Positions 11,150 through 24,784 are shown, counted from the first letter of the stretch. The stretch is 64,000 nt of DNA from Gonocerus acuteangulatus (GCA_946811695.1 OX328131.1:10681832-10745831), one strand, 5' to 3'. Numbers and translations: made by a program. The notes: generated by a model from the sequence alone, not told the origin.

Positions 11150-11590
11150 TTCTAGAATATGAATCGATCTTTTAAATTGAATAGAAACGAAATGAAAAGA
11201 TCGATCCAGGCTCAGGATATCGATCTACGATATAGATCGATCCAGGCTCGGGATATCGATCTACGATATAGATCGATCCAGGCTCGGGATATCGATCTAC
11301 GATATAGATCGATCCAGGCTCAGGATATCGATCTACGATATAGATCGATCCAGGCTCAGGATATCGATCTACGATATAGATCGATCCAGGCTCAGGATAT
11401 CGATCTACGATATAGATCGATCCAGGCTCAGGATATCGATCTATGATATGGATCGATCCAGGCTCAGGATATCGATTTATGATATTGATCGATCTTCGAT
11501 ATAGGTCGATTTCACGATTACTAACAATTATCTACGAAATTCGTATTTCATTTCCGTCCGAATAGAGTCACATTCTAGAATCGCGCACCA
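11150..11590. mobile_element. TIR element end with 36-bp GATC-rich minisatellite
   Basis: The core is about eight copies of a 36-base unit (GATCGATCCAGGCTCAGGAT...) at about 11195-11490. It ends in GAATCGCGCACCACCACTAG, the inverse of the terminus AGTGGTGGGCGATTCT seen at 3028 and 14786. Another copy with a 44-bp internal repeat lies at 14785-15090. AGTGGTGGGC resembles hAT termini, but no target duplication could be read here because the left end is joined to the PLE. Confidence 0.6.
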
Positions 11591-11631
11591 CCACTAGTAC
11601 TAATCGATCAAAATAAGTCAATTTGAATACT

Positions 11632-11668
<37 letters not shown>

Positions 11669-11836
11669 CTTACGGCGCATCTACATCTAGGTCATTAGGG
11701 CCGACATCCAGGGTGCAACGAGGAATTTTACCAGCGAGCCGTGGGATGATAAAATCCCTGCCGGAGGTTGGGAATCGAACCCACCATCTCCCGCTTATGA
11801 ATCCAAGGTGCTAGCCATTAGACCACGGGAGACCCC
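11632..11836 (-). mobile_element. SINE A: tRNA-derived SINE with poly(A), 9-bp TSD
   Basis: On the - strand it starts GGTCTCCCGTGGTCTAATGG (A box) and has a perfect B box GGTTCGATTCC. A ~100-bp body follows, ending CTAATGACCTAGATGTAGAT then GCGCCGTAAG and a long A run (11635-11668 as T on +). The duplication TTGAATACT lies at 11623-11631 and 11837-11845. The empty site is preserved at 2988-2996. The tRNA-like head resembles a Glu/Gly-type tRNA but cannot fold as one, so this is not a tRNA gene. Confidence 0.9.
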
Positions 11837-11987
11837 TTGAATACTTGATAATATTAAAACTATATCTGTTACCTAAAAGTAGAATTTAAGACTATTTTTC
11901 ATCAAAAATGTGTATACGACAGTAGTCGAATATATTGTGTAAAAGTTAATATAGATTTATAATGAAACTACTACTGTTACATCATAT

Positions 11988-13413
<1,426 letters not shown>

Positions 13414-13639
13414 TGATGTCATATAAAATGGGCATTATTACATAGTATATATGTTTATCATATGAGAATGAAATATAAAAAAATAATAATAGAGAAAAAT
13501 GGTTATACAAATTAAGAGTACACTTTTTGTAACCTTATTTTTATTATATTACCTTCTTCCCTCTTGTTGGTATTGAATCGTTGTATAGTGTTATTCTTGT
13601 TTTAAAAGTCTGTTATATTATTAGGTATATTATTCATTC

Positions 13640-14419
13640 CACGGTCCGATGTTTTAGCTCAAGTAAAAGACGGAATCTGGCTTCAGTGGGAAAGAACATG
13701 GAGGGAAACTTCTGATAACAAACTTCCTTTAAGGGAAATAAAGGGAACCCCCAGGACTTGTAGATCTTCGGTTTGTCCAACCAGAAGGTAAGAGATTGTG
13801 TTAGCCAGGTTACGAATAGGGCATACAAGGCTTACACACTCTTACCTCATGTCTAAAGATGAACCACCCAACTGTATAAGCTGTGGAGTCCTCCTCACGG
13901 TGAAGCACATACTTACAGAGTGCTCAGCATACCAATCTGAAAGGAATCGGTTCAAAATTGATGGCACCTTAGACGAAATTCTAGGCGATTATCTAGAAAA
14001 AATCATTAACCTGTTTAAATTCCTAGAGGCTACAAATTTAACAGACAAAATTTAACATAAAACTGTATTTTGCTGATACAGAATATTCTAACAAAATACA
14101 GTTAACGAAATAATATAGGCGTTCTTGTGTTTCGATACTACTAATATAACCGCATCTAGAAATTAATCTTATTCTCAACAGCTATTTTTATTTTAACCTG
14201 TCACTATATAAAATCTTTTATTTATTTTATTTTTTAATGATTACTTAATATTTCATTTTTGTTTGTTGTTTTATTATTATTTAATTTTTATTATAATATC
14301 AATAACTATTAAATGACAACTTTAATACGTTAAGTACCCTCTTGGGTCTTACATTCACAGGGTGACCATGACCCATTGTGGTTGATATTGCCCTTAATAC
14401 AAAAAAAAAAAGAAAAAAA
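13640..14419 (+). pseudogene. 5'-truncated non-LTR retrotransposon, ORF2 C-terminus
   Basis: An open frame at 13798-14055 encodes the cysteine/histidine tail of an I/ingi-like ORF2. It reads LARLRIGHTRLTHSYLMSKD, then C-I-S-C, VKHILTEC and a helix ending LTDKI. The same order occurs at the end of the I-like LINE at 34052 (LTRLRIGHSLLTHGHLM). Upstream, 13640-13797 reads as decayed RNase H-to-tail linker with a stop. An A-rich tail at 14401-14419 may mark the 3' end. It is a distinct, older relative of the intron-4 LINE. Confidence 0.7.
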
Positions 14420-14784
14420 GTCTGTTACTTCTAATATTAATCCACTAAAAACAAAGAAAAACTTCTTGAGAGACGTGGCCAACCAATATGGCCTCCATTG
14501 GGTTTGTTTATATGACAGGATTTTTCCCCAAAACATCACCTCCCCTACTTTCATAACTCCATGATGACAACAGTCTACGGGCTTGGAAAAAATGTGGCCG
14601 TAAAGCCTGATTAAAATTTGAAACGATTCTAGATAGATAGATTCCATAAAGGTTCGGCCCTTGTAGATCAATTAAAAAAGTCAATATATCGTGTTAAAAA
14701 GATCGATTGAGATCGCTTATCTCTAGCATATATGGTCTCTATCGCTTATCACTCTAAATCACTAGGCTTTAAATTTTATTAGGG
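14420..14784. other. unannotated spacer
   Basis: No open frame with recognisable similarity, no repeat and no RNA gene could be seen in this stretch. Confidence 0.5.
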
Positions 14785-15090
14785 TAGTGGTGGGCGATTC
14801 TTGAATATGAAATATCGATCCACAGAAAACATTGGCAAGTTCAGATCTATTCAAAAGATCGATCTTCTAGGCTCATCTATGATGATCCATCTACGATATT
14901 GATCGATCTTCTAGGCTCATCTATGATGATCCGTCTACGATATTGATCGATCTTCTAGGCTCATCTACGATGATCCATCTACGATATTGATCGATCTTCG
15001 ATACGGGTCGATATCACAATTACTTACAAAATTCGAATTTCATTTCGATTCGAATAGATTCTCATTCGAGAATCGCCCATTTTTAGTACG
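14785..15090. mobile_element. TIR element with 44-bp internal repeats
   Basis: The left end AGTGGTGGGCGATTCTTGAA has an inverse, GAGAATCGCCCA, near 15075. Inside are 3.3 copies of a 44-base unit starting GATCGATCTTCTAGGCTCAT at 14857, 14901, 14945 and 14989. It shares termini and the downstream flank with the 11150-11590 element but has a different internal repeat. Confidence 0.6.
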
Positions 15091-15529
15091 AATCTACCTA
15101 AATAAGTCTAATTGAATACTTCACAATATGAAGAACATATCTGTAACTTAAAAGTAGAAAAATAGGAGATTATTCATCAAATTTCATCAGTATCAATGAG
15201 AAATGGTATACTTACGGAGAGCAAGCTGAACCAGTGCGATTTGGCTGAGAAGTAGAAGGGCGTGGCACAGGAGTATGTTCATCCTGAACGGGAGAAGGTT
15301 CGAATCATGACTGATTTATTATGAGCAAACGATAGCGATTATATACAAACACCCTTAGGCACTAATTTACTTCTTAATAGACTTGTGAAATCTAGCAGGA
15401 TATAGATCACGAAGAAGAATCCGCAACCTTGAATACACGCACAGATTTGTTATCGGCTTTCCAAAGAATAACATGCTCAACAGGAAAAGTATATAAGGAA
15501 AGAGAATAAACAAGCCATTTCTACACGTT
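15091..15529. other. unannotated spacer with diverged duplicate flank
   Basis: The first ~110 bases are a diverged copy of the flank at 11590-11630/11837-11890. The rest shows nothing I can identify. Confidence 0.4.
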
Positions 15530-15795
15530 GATAGGACAACCCAATTTGGAGGAAGTAGTACGGTGTAATTTAATACGTTGCTAGGCCAACCTTATTTCTT
15601 GGAGGAACAGATACGGAGTTATCTCTACACGTTGTTAGGACAACCCTATGTCTGGGGGAAACTTTTAGGGTGCTATTTCTGGGCGTTGCTAGGAGATCCC
15701 TATTTCTTGGACGAACCTGTACGGTGTTATCTCTACACGTTGCTAGGACAACCCTATTTCTTGGAAGAACTTGTACGGTGTTATCTCTAAAATTT
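15530..15795. repeat. 54-bp tandem array, left part
   Basis: Degenerate copies of the unit containing GTTGCTAGGACAACCCTATT. The array is interrupted at 15796 by an L2/CR1-like LINE and resumes at 17246. Confidence 0.9.
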
Positions 15796-16800
15796 CTAAC
15801 CGCTCCCAATCAGTAGCCATTCCAAACAAACCCCAATCCTCCTCCCTTACACTAGACCGAGGTGTCGCACAGGGATCCTCTCTATCCCCAACACTGTTTG
15901 CAGCCTACATAAATGATCTCCCATCCTCTATCCTATTTTGCAACTTCCACATGTATGCCGATGATTCCCAAATCTACCTTTCCTTCCCCCCCTCTGAGCT
16001 ATTAGAAGCAGCAAGAAAAATTCAGGAAGACTTGGACAGGATCACAGCTTGGGCCAAGACCAACAAATTATTGATGAATGCTGAAAAGTCCAAAGCGATA
16101 GTGATAGGCTCAGCTCCCCTCTTGAAATCTCTCCCTCCTATCCTCCCTTCCTTCACCATTGACTCAATATGTTTCCACTGCCAAGAACCTGGGCCTTGTT
16201 TTCGATCAAAACCTATCCTGGAAAAATCACTTATCCCTAATCACTCGTCGCTCCATAGCCACCCTTAAACTATTCAACCGTTCCCGTCACCTCCTCCCTA
16301 CTCCTACACGTCAGCTTCTTGTATCTTCTCTAGTGTTCCCCCACTTCGACTATGGTTGCCTGGTGTATGGAGGGCTCACTGGGGAGCTTGAGGTTCGTCT
16401 TAAGCGATTAATGAACAGTTTTCTCAGATTTATCCTCGATACCCCCAGGGATGCCCATATTTCACACCGGTATTCCGAGTTGAAGTGGCTATTTCCATCA
16501 ATTCGACGACAATATTTCCTAGGTTCCTTCCTTTACCAAACCATTTCTTCCAAATCTCCTTCCTATATTTACAACCTCCTGCAGTTTAAATCTGCTGTCC
16601 ATTCCCGTGGTACCCGCTCCCGTCCCTCCGATCTCTATCCTCCCACTCATAAAACAGCCTTCTTCGACCGTTCCTTCATCTCCCGAGCCTCCTCCTTCTG
16701 GAACTCTATCCCTCTTTCCATTCAACACTCTCCTTCCTTACCTGTCTTTAAATCCCGCCTCTTTGCTTTTCTCCTATCCTCCCAGGAAGACGCTTCTTAA
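15796..16800 (+). pseudogene. L2/CR1-like reverse transcriptase, C-terminal half, frameshifted
   Basis: The first frame (to about 16170) holds RGVAQGSSLSPTLFAAYIND (RT motif 4) and the catalytic YADD of HMYADDSQIYLSF. A frameshift near 16165 moves into a second frame with the thumb region KNLGLVFDQNLSWKNHLSLI. The C-terminus SSFWNSIPLSIQHSPSLPVF followed by KSRLFAFLLS is characteristic of CR1/L2/Daphne-clade elements. The N-terminal half, including endonuclease, is missing through 5' truncation. It would copy LINE RNA at a nicked target but cannot be active as it stands. Confidence 0.8.
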
Positions 16801-17245
16801 AATTTCACCACCAGGAAGACCTGATTACCTTTGTAAATTATATTGCTGTTTTTTTCTCGTGTTTATGCATTTTCCTAGTTTATATCTTTTTATATCCCCT
16901 ATTCCTTTAATATTTATTAAACTTTTTAATATTTATTTGTTTATTTAAACTCTTTAATTTTATTCCCATCCCCCCTCTGAACATTGTATCATCATTGCCC
17001 CATTCCAATGAATGTACATATTTACTTATATTTCATTTTATTATTTAAGGCTTCACATATAATATTTGTATTAGTTGCTATTTTTGTTTTGTTCTTTTAT
17101 ACTTTTGTTTTTCTTTATTCATATTTATATTTTTAGGTTAAATTTATTTATTGTTTATTTTGTACTTATTTTTATTCTTATGGGACGAAGTCCCAGAATA
17201 AAGTTTTTTTTTCATTCAATCATTCATTCATTCATTCATTCATTC
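15796..17245 (+). mobile_element. L2/CR1-like LINE, 5'-truncated, inserted in 54-bp array
   Basis: It contains the 3' half of a reverse transcriptase, a 3' UTR with the hairpin GGGACGAAGTCCC directly before AATAAAG (17197), and a (CATT)n tail at about 17213-17245. It interrupts the 54-bp array. A short duplication AATTT (15791-15795 and 17246-17250) fits target-primed insertion. The hairpin plus simple-repeat tail is typical of the CR1/L2 group. Confidence 0.8.
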
Positions 17246-18110
17246 AATTTGCTAGGATAACCCTATTTCTTGGAGGAACCTGAACGGTGTTATCTCTACA
17301 CGTTGCTAGGACAACCCTATTTCTTGGAAGAACCTGTACGGTGTTATCTCTACACGTTGCTTGGATAACCCTATTTCTTGGAGGAACCTGTACGGTGTTA
17401 TCTCTACACGTTGCTAGGACAACCCTATTGCTTGGAAGAACTTGTACGGTGTTATCTCTACACGTTGCTTGGATAACCCTATTTCTTGGAGGAACCTGTA
17501 CGGTGTTATCTCTACACGTTGCTAGGACAACCCTATTGCTTGGAAGAACTTGTACGGTGTTATCTCTACACGTTGCTAGGATAACACTATTTCTTAGAGA
17601 ATCTTGTAGGGTGCTATCTTTGCGTATTGCTAGGACAACCCTATTTCTTGGAGGAACCTGAACGGTGTTATCTCTACACGTTGCTAGGACAACCCTATTT
17701 CTTGGAAGAACTTGTACGGTGTTATCTCTACACGTTGCTAGGACAACCCTATTGCTTGGAAGAACTTGTACGGTGTTATCTCTACACGTTGCTAGGATAA
17801 CACTATTTCTTGGAGAATCTTGTAGGGTGCTATCTTTGCGTATTGCTAGGACAACCCTATTTCTTGGAGGAACCTGAACGGTGTTATCTCTACACGTTGC
17901 TAGGACAACCCTATTTCTTGGGAGAACTTGTACGGTGTTATCTCTACAATTTGCTAGGATAACCCTATTTCTTGGAGGAACCTGAACGGTGTTATCTCTA
18001 CACGTTGCTAGGACAACCCTATTTCTTGGGAGAACTTGTACGGTGTTATCTCTACACGTTGCTAGCATAACCTTATTTCTTGGAGGATCTTGCTAGGATG
18101 AACCTATGCC
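17246..18110. repeat. 54-bp tandem array, right part, with higher-order pattern
   Basis: About 16 copies of a 54-base unit. A variant with TTGCGTATTGCTAGG recurs about 216 bases (four units) apart, which points to higher-order duplication. Because 54 is divisible by three and the unit lacks stops in some frames, long open frames exist on both strands. On the - strand one runs 17244-18068 as an 18-residue repeat (LATCRDNTVQVLPRNRVV). I regard these as by-products. Confidence 0.9.
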
Positions 18111-18813
18111 AGGGAAGAACAAGTCATCTATACACGTTGCTTTCTACACAAACACGCCATTTTCACGACACTGTCGAGCTATTACTGCGCCCGGTTTGTG
18201 ATGGGATAGTGTTTACAACCGCAAGCCTGGCTTGAGAAGTACGCCATGATATCCAAAGCCCTACCATACACTACTGTAACCAATGCCAGTGACGACGGTC
18301 TCCACTAGAAGGAATGGCAACTAGGCACACAGTGTTAACACCTCACGGTCACTGGACTTTCGTTTATAAACAAAGCCGGTTAATATAATTTCTTGGTAAT
18401 TATCTTTTAAACCATAGAGTTTTATCAAATAAATTCTGAATAATGATAAATCCCAATCAATGAGAAGTCCTTACAAAAAATGTACTATTGTATCATTTAG
18501 ATATAAATAAATATTTTTATTATTATGGTTATCTTTCCCTTATTCTTCTTCTTAGCAAAGGTATTTGTTTCCAGTATTTATGCGTCAGAAAACGAACAAA
18601 TATGTTGGTTGAAATTAATTATATAAACACTTCAAATAGAAAGATAATTAGTTAAAAATATCTTGCTGTTAATGATTTTTAATGTGGGAATCCTTCAAGA
18701 TCCGACATTGATCATGGGTGGGATCAGAGGGAAATGAATTAACGAAGCTAGAATGTTAGCAGATACCTAAGTCTTCTATGCTTTGCACAAGGCTCTCTGA
18801 TTCAAGATCCTCT

Positions 18814-18817
<4 letters not shown>
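18111..18817. other. unannotated spacer
   Basis: A+T-rich sequence without recognisable genes or repeats. Confidence 0.5.
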
Positions 18818-18867
<50 letters not shown>

Positions 18868-19301
18868 CACGTGTCTGTCTGTTTGTATGTTTTTCTGTTT
18901 GTCTGTGTGTTCCTTATACAAATCTACACCGTTTGACGGATTTTGAACAAACTTGGCACACAGGTAGGTCTTGATACGGGAAATCTCCTAGGCTAGATCA
19001 AATTTCAAAATTTGGTCAAAAGGTCAAAAGTTTTGTTCAAGAAAAATTGGCTACACTGAACCATTCAGATTCTGACGGCCATTTTGAATCGACAACCATT
19101 TTGAATAATGTCTCAAATTTATTTGTTGATGTTCCTGATAATTAGAATAACTCGAACTCATTGATGACTTTACATCATTATATAATCATGTAATGCAGTT
19201 TATTTCAATTTTATATCAACAGTCACTGTCTAACTAAGGAGTTCTGGCCTTTCTTTGATAAGATCTATCTATTCGCAGGCTTTGATGCTGGCCTCTGTCG
19301 G
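18818..19301. repeat. (TA)n microsatellite and diverged Helitron-like arm
   Basis: A (TA)n tract at 18818-18863 is followed by a tract with CTGTCTGTTTGTATG and GATTTTGAACAAACTTGGCA. This type of sequence next to (TA)n recurs at about 21190 and 53070 and within families X and Y. It is probably a decayed relative. Confidence 0.45.
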
Positions 19302-19471
19302 TTTTAGCGGGGTTCCTCCCTCCCCCCATAGGGAGGAACCCCGCTTATAAGGTTGATACAATGAAACAATCCGGAAGTGCCGACTAGAAAATTTCGCGTT
19401 TCAGAACCCCTAGAGACCGAAAATAACGGTGGTTCAAATTTGTATATATATATATATATATATGTATATAT

Positions 19472-19539
<68 letters not shown>

Positions 19540-21110
19540 CTGTTCGCTCTCTAAGTAGAAGACGAATGGTCCGATTTTGATGAAATTTCGTACAAAAATC
19601 CGTCGTCCAATTTGAAAGGTCAAGTTCGTTAACCAGCAAAATCCGCCCACTGGAAGATGGCATTTGGGGCGAAATTCGCGCAAAAAAATCGTAACGCTTA
19701 CGTTTTTGAGTTCATAAGCTTGTAAGTACTCTTTTTATAGGCTTCTTGGGCTGGGAAAACGAATGGAACCATTTTCAAGGCGATAGCTTTAACCGTTTTC
19801 GAGAAAATTGGAAAAATAGTTTTTGAATACCGTTTTTGGTTTGGGTACTTAGAATTACGGGATTCAGTTGAAACATTATCTGCATGTTCTACTTTCATTA
19901 AAACTAATATGCTGAAAGTTTTGTTACGTTTGGAGTTAATGAAGGGTTAGAATAAAATATTTTATGAACAGACATGAAAAGTTTTGGGAACTTCGTATAC
20001 TTTCATTAATATCTCGAACACGGCTGGGATATCGTGGTAAGTGGATAGAAACTATTTGAAAGCTTACTAAATTCTCTACAAAAAAGATTCTAAAACTATT
20101 TTTGATTAGGTTATGTCAATCGGAGAAATAAGTGCTTAAAACTTCAAATACGTCTGTTTTGTTCTTATGAACGGGTTTTTGTCGTTCTTTTTGTAATTTT
20201 TGTCTCCTTCCTTTCGTTTTTTATTGCATTTTATTTTTGTAATTTCTTATGTTGGGAAAATTTTGTGTGTAAAACAGGATATGAAAAATGAGACCAATTT
20301 TCTGTTGCTAGAAATAATGTAAATTTTGGGAACTTTCATTAATATCTCGAAAACGGTTGAAAATCTTGGTAAACGGAAGAATACCATTAGAAAGCTTATT
20401 AAATGCTCTACATAAAAGGTTCTAATGAAAGTTTTGATTAGGCGATGAAAATCGGAGAAATAAGAGCTTAAAGCTTTAAAGTAATTGATTTCGCTTATTC
20501 GAACTGTTCTTTTTGTCTGTTTTTAATTCCTTGTTATTTTTTAATTGCTTATAGTTGGATAATGTATTCGAAAATAAAACAGGTTCCAAGATTCCAAGAC
20601 CTTGTAACTAGCGGGACGGTTTCTAGTGTTGCCGACCCTTCCAGGTAAGATTGTAAATCCTACCTTTCAAGACTGGTGGAACCAAAATAATAGCTGTCGG
20701 GGTTCGGTCACTGCTACTTCGGTCACCCTTCATCAGGGCTGTAAATACAAGTAGGACATATTTAACACTAATATATGCACATATCTATGTAAATATACCA
20801 AACATATATATATGTATAATAATAATAATATATATATATAATATATATATATATTTATATATAAGCATATACACATACACATATACACGCACACATATGT
20901 ACATATATATGCCCACATACATACACATATGGGGTATGTATTATTAAGTAGCAGTGGCCGAACCCGGACAATCCCTACCTTGCATCATCAACGGTCAACG
21001 ATCTCCTGTCAACAAAATAATAACTGCTTCTATTTTAATCATTCGAAATTAGACTAGGGATAAGAACGGAACCGCGCTAAGATGAGGCAGTTCCTGCGAG
21101 TCGGACTTTT
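19302..21110 (-). mobile_element. X3: Helitron-like element, reverse orientation
   Basis: It starts TTTTAGCGGGGTTCCTCCCT (the X hairpin end, reversed) and ends GCGAGTCGGAC before a T run, the X left end reversed. It contains the (TA)n tract at 19443-19535 and the ~340-bp modules. At 20600-20990 lies a PLE-like palindromic module containing a CTGATGA core on the - strand (20715-20736). Confidence 0.65.
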
Positions 21111-21259
21111 TTTTTCAGAACTGCTGTGGTCCCGGACTCTGTTGGCTGTCTCACGAACTACATCTAGAGAGATATAAACAAATTCACAATGTTTGGCCGG
21201 TTTTGACGTAACTTGGTATACAGGTAGATTTTGATACGGGGAGAGTCAAAGGCGGAAAG

Positions 21260-21295
<36 letters not shown>

Positions 21296-21298
21296 AAT

Positions 21299-21359
<61 letters not shown>

Positions 21360-21362
21360 AAT

Positions 21363-21448
<86 letters not shown>

Positions 21449-21787
21449 CACACATATCAACTTCATATGCGGGTTTCCTTCCTATGCGTTGAGAAAGGAA
21501 AAAAAAAAAAATATTTAACCGAACTTTCCATCGTTACATATTTTCCTTAACAGTTAAAGTACCACTCCAAGTTTTCCTTAACCGGATATTTATTGTTTCA
21601 TTTAATATTGTGCAGCAATATTTACTTATTACTATGTAATGCGATTGAGTATTTTAATTGCTTGAGAACTATTAGCTTTTTAGCTTTGTTAATTTGCTTA
21701 CAATCGTATATTATTTGAAAAAAATTATCATCTGTGAATATCTGATTCCCAGTACATTGTTGTCTTCCCATTCGATTTTGTTGTAAG

Positions 21788-21822
<35 letters not shown>

Positions 21823-21983
21823 ATCCTTTTCTAATAGTTTTTTTATCTGAGCGTCTTTCGAAATATTATTAAAAAAAAAAAAAAAAATAGTTTTAATTTC
21901 TTTGGATATTTAGAAATTATTCGTTTGTAACGTCGACCTTATGACGAACTAGAAAATTTCATGTTTCAGAGCTCACGGATTAC
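21111..21983. repeat. microsatellite-rich spacer
   Basis: A (TA)n/(GT)n compound microsatellite at about 21259-21450. An A run at 21788-21817 (interrupted only by flanks) and shorter A runs follow. Decayed X-type hairpin remnants occur near 21465-21500 (GGGTTTCCTTCCTATGCG). Nothing codes for protein. Confidence 0.7.
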
Positions 21984-22615
21984 AAAAAAAGTCCGACTCG
22001 CAGATACTGCTTCATCTTAGCGCGGTTCCGTTCTTATCCCTAGCGCCATACAGTAAAGGAATAGAAGCAGTTTTTGGTCCATTTTGATCTTTCGTGAAAA
22101 ATGTTAAATGATATCTCTAGGAGAAGGAAGATTTAAGGCGCCACAAGAGAAACCTGACAGTATCCTAAGCGGAAATTATTCCTCTCACATTCTCAACGAT
22201 CGCTCTAGGAAAACACTATTACCAATGTGTTTCTCATTTTCTTACCTTGTCACTAAAATACCAGTTTATTCTTAAATGCCATTTAAAAAAAATATGAAAA
22301 ACAACTAATTAATAAGTGGGTTAAATAGGGGCAAACCCCGTTCAAAAGAACAATACTAACACCTTCGAAGTTTTAAGCCCTTATTTCTCCGATTGACATT
22401 GCTCCATCGAAAATTACACTAGAACCTTTTTTGTAAAGAATTAAGTAAGCTTTCGAATGATGACCATTCACTTACCACAAATACCGAACCGTTTTCGGGG
22501 TATTTTAGAAGAAATACAAACATCCAAAAACTTTTCATGTCTATTAATCTTTTTTTTTTAAATATCTACTTTCTTATCTCTAAACGCAACCAAAATTCGT
22601 CGTTTTTCAACCTTT
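21984..22615 (+). mobile_element. X4: Helitron-like element, 3'-incomplete
   Basis: The left end AAAAAGTCCGACTCGCAGAT and the TTAGCGCGGTTCC repeat are present, followed by one ~340-bp X module (TTATTTCTCCGATTGACAT...). The hairpin end is missing. Homology fades at about 22610. Confidence 0.55.
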
Positions 22616-23228
22616 ACCGGGAATCCGAAAAATGCCAAAGCCCAAGTTCAACAAGCACTCCCAGCCAGCACGTGGAGTAGACCCCATAAAGTCACCCCAT
22701 AAAGTGATGAGTTGGACAGAGTGTGTGCGCGCGCCAGAAAGTGGAAACGGAAGAGGATTGTACATAACGTGTTAGGTCCTCAACAGAACCCCCTCCTTTA
22801 ACACACAATCCCCGGGGTTTCGAAATTCCTTTTGGATCGCCAGACGGTCCTCGGAAATAGGATCTACTACACAAAGCTTCCGCCCTGGGGTCGAGTACTA
22901 AGAGTCTCACTCAGTTCAGAACACCACCAAGTTCTGGAAAGTCAACTGCAGACCTTTCAACCATAAGACAACCACACTCCGACAGGTGAACCACAAAGTG
23001 GCTCCTGCCAACAACACTGCCCGTTGTACCATTTTTGATGCCCATGGTGCCAAGCGCCCTGTACTCCCAGCACCAGAAGTGGGCCCCGGCCCGGAGGTTA
23101 AAACCCCCCTAAGGTTTCCTTCCATAGGAGAAACATACGTGGACTACCTCTAGTCCCAAGGAGGGCAGGTCCCGTGCCCATGGCACAATCGCTTGCCGTT
23201 AGCCATGCCGGTCAACAAGAGCACCGAC
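22616..23228. other. GC-richer unidentified block, partly repeated at 24485
   Basis: Base composition is clearly richer in G+C than the surroundings. A segment with AAGCACTCCCAGCCAGCACG occurs here (about 22658) and again at about 24507, on the far side of Y2. A stop-free stretch on + (22918-23151, about 78 codons) reads NTTKFWKVNCRPFNHKTTTL onward without an ATG or a recognisable domain. It may be a degraded retroelement gag. Confidence 0.4.
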
Positions 23229-24294
23229 AAAAAGTCCGTCACGCAGGAGCTGCATAACTAAGCACTTTCCTCAGAATTTGGGTAGTGTAGACTGCTTTCC
23301 AGAACAATTTGCTTAAAATATCCTACATAAATAAAATAAAAACATGAATAGTTCTCTTTTAAATTTGTAATGGGTAACTGATCGATTATTAATTTGCTTC
23401 CAGAGTTATGTTTACGCATGGTACCTATTACACTACGTAATAAATACAAAAAACCTCATATTATCGTATTTTGATCTAACGCAGGAACAGGATACAGTCA
23501 CTCTAGTGGTAGAAAGCGCTCCTTGCGGCGGCTTTGTGAACCTACGTCTGGCAGGCTTTTCTATTGAAATATATTACAAATTAAACCCCCGCTTTCCGAT
23601 TGACCGATTCAGCTCATTTTTACAACACTTCTTTCTCATGAGTTACCCACGACGTATACCGTGTTTCGTTACAATACAGCAGAAATTATGACCGGTATGA
23701 GTATATTAGGAATTTGGGTCCGGAGTAAACCCCCCCTTCTAATGAACCGATTTAGTTTATTTTTACAACACATATTTACCTGTAGATTACCACTACGAAT
23801 ACAGAGTTTCGTCGAAGTATACTAAAAATCACGGCTGGTAGTGGCGAATTGGTATTGTGGGTCCGGAGTAAACCCCCCCTCCTAATGAACCGATTTAGTT
23901 TATTTTTACAACACATATTTACCTGTGGATTACCACTACGAATACCGAGTTTCGTCGAAATATACCAAAAATCACGGCTGGTAGTGGCGAATTGGTATTG
24001 TGGGCCCGGAGTAAACCCCCCCTTCTAATGAACCGATTTAGTTCATTTTTATATCTCACGTTTCTCTCTATATTACCACTACGAATACCAAGTTTCGTTG
24101 AAATATAACAAATTTTACGGCTGACATAGTCAAATTAGTGTTTTGGGTTCGGGGTAAACCCCCCCTTCCGGTGGACCGCCTTTGGTGGTTAACGAACTCG
24201 TTCAATCGTTTGCTAATTGAATGCTATATAACAAGTTTCGTGACGGAAAAACAAAAACTCTGGCCGCTATCAGACATATATGGCCGTGTTAACA

Positions 24295-24356
<62 letters not shown>

Positions 24357-24484
24357 TGAATTTTAACGGGGGTCATTTTCGGTGTCTACTAGGTAGGATC
24401 GATAAAGATTTGAAGACATTTTTCAAAAATTCCGTCATGAGTCCAACCTCAATAGCTACTTTCCTTCGGAGGAAAGTGCTAAAA
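23229..24484 (+). mobile_element. Y2: Helitron-like element
   Basis: The left end is AAAAAGTCCGTCACGCAGGA with TAAGCACTTTCCTC. The right end is the same hairpin as Y1 then GCTAAAA. It has three to four internal ~150-bp repeats and a (TA)n tract at 24295-24355 preceded by GTGTTAACAGACA. It is more complete internally than Y1, with no secondary insertion. Confidence 0.65.
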
Positions 24485-24784
24485 CCGGATCCCAAGTCAA
24501 CCAAGCACTCCCAGCCAGCACGGGGGATAGACTCCGCAAGGTTACCCCGGACTTCGACGAGTCAGCCTCGGATCCTAGGGGTCCCCCTCATACCAAGGTA
24601 GGATTGGGCCCAGTCTCCTCAACTGGCCTACTCCAAATGACAGTAGGGATAAGAAAGGTATACTTCTTATTTCAATCAGACTTCTGCTCTAGCGGAATAT
24701 GATTCTGTTGTACTGACGTGTTAATCCCCAACGTAGCGGTCATAATAAATCCATTAAACAAAAACAAAAAAAAAAAAAAAAAAA
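24485..24784 (+). other. retroposon-like 3' segment with poly(A)
   Basis: It continues the block cut by Y2 (shared AAGCACTCCCAGCCAGCACG). It ends with AATAAA near 24744 and an 18-A run at 24767-24784, so it may be the 3' end of a retroelement. The family is not recognised. Confidence 0.4.

Noticed and set aside
11159..11446. 95-codon frame with repeated RSIQAQDIDLRY
   Set aside because: It is a product of the 36-bp minisatellite.
17244..18068. 274-residue repetitive protein
   Set aside because: It results from a 54-bp tandem unit divisible by three. No start context, domain or flanking gene structure supports it.
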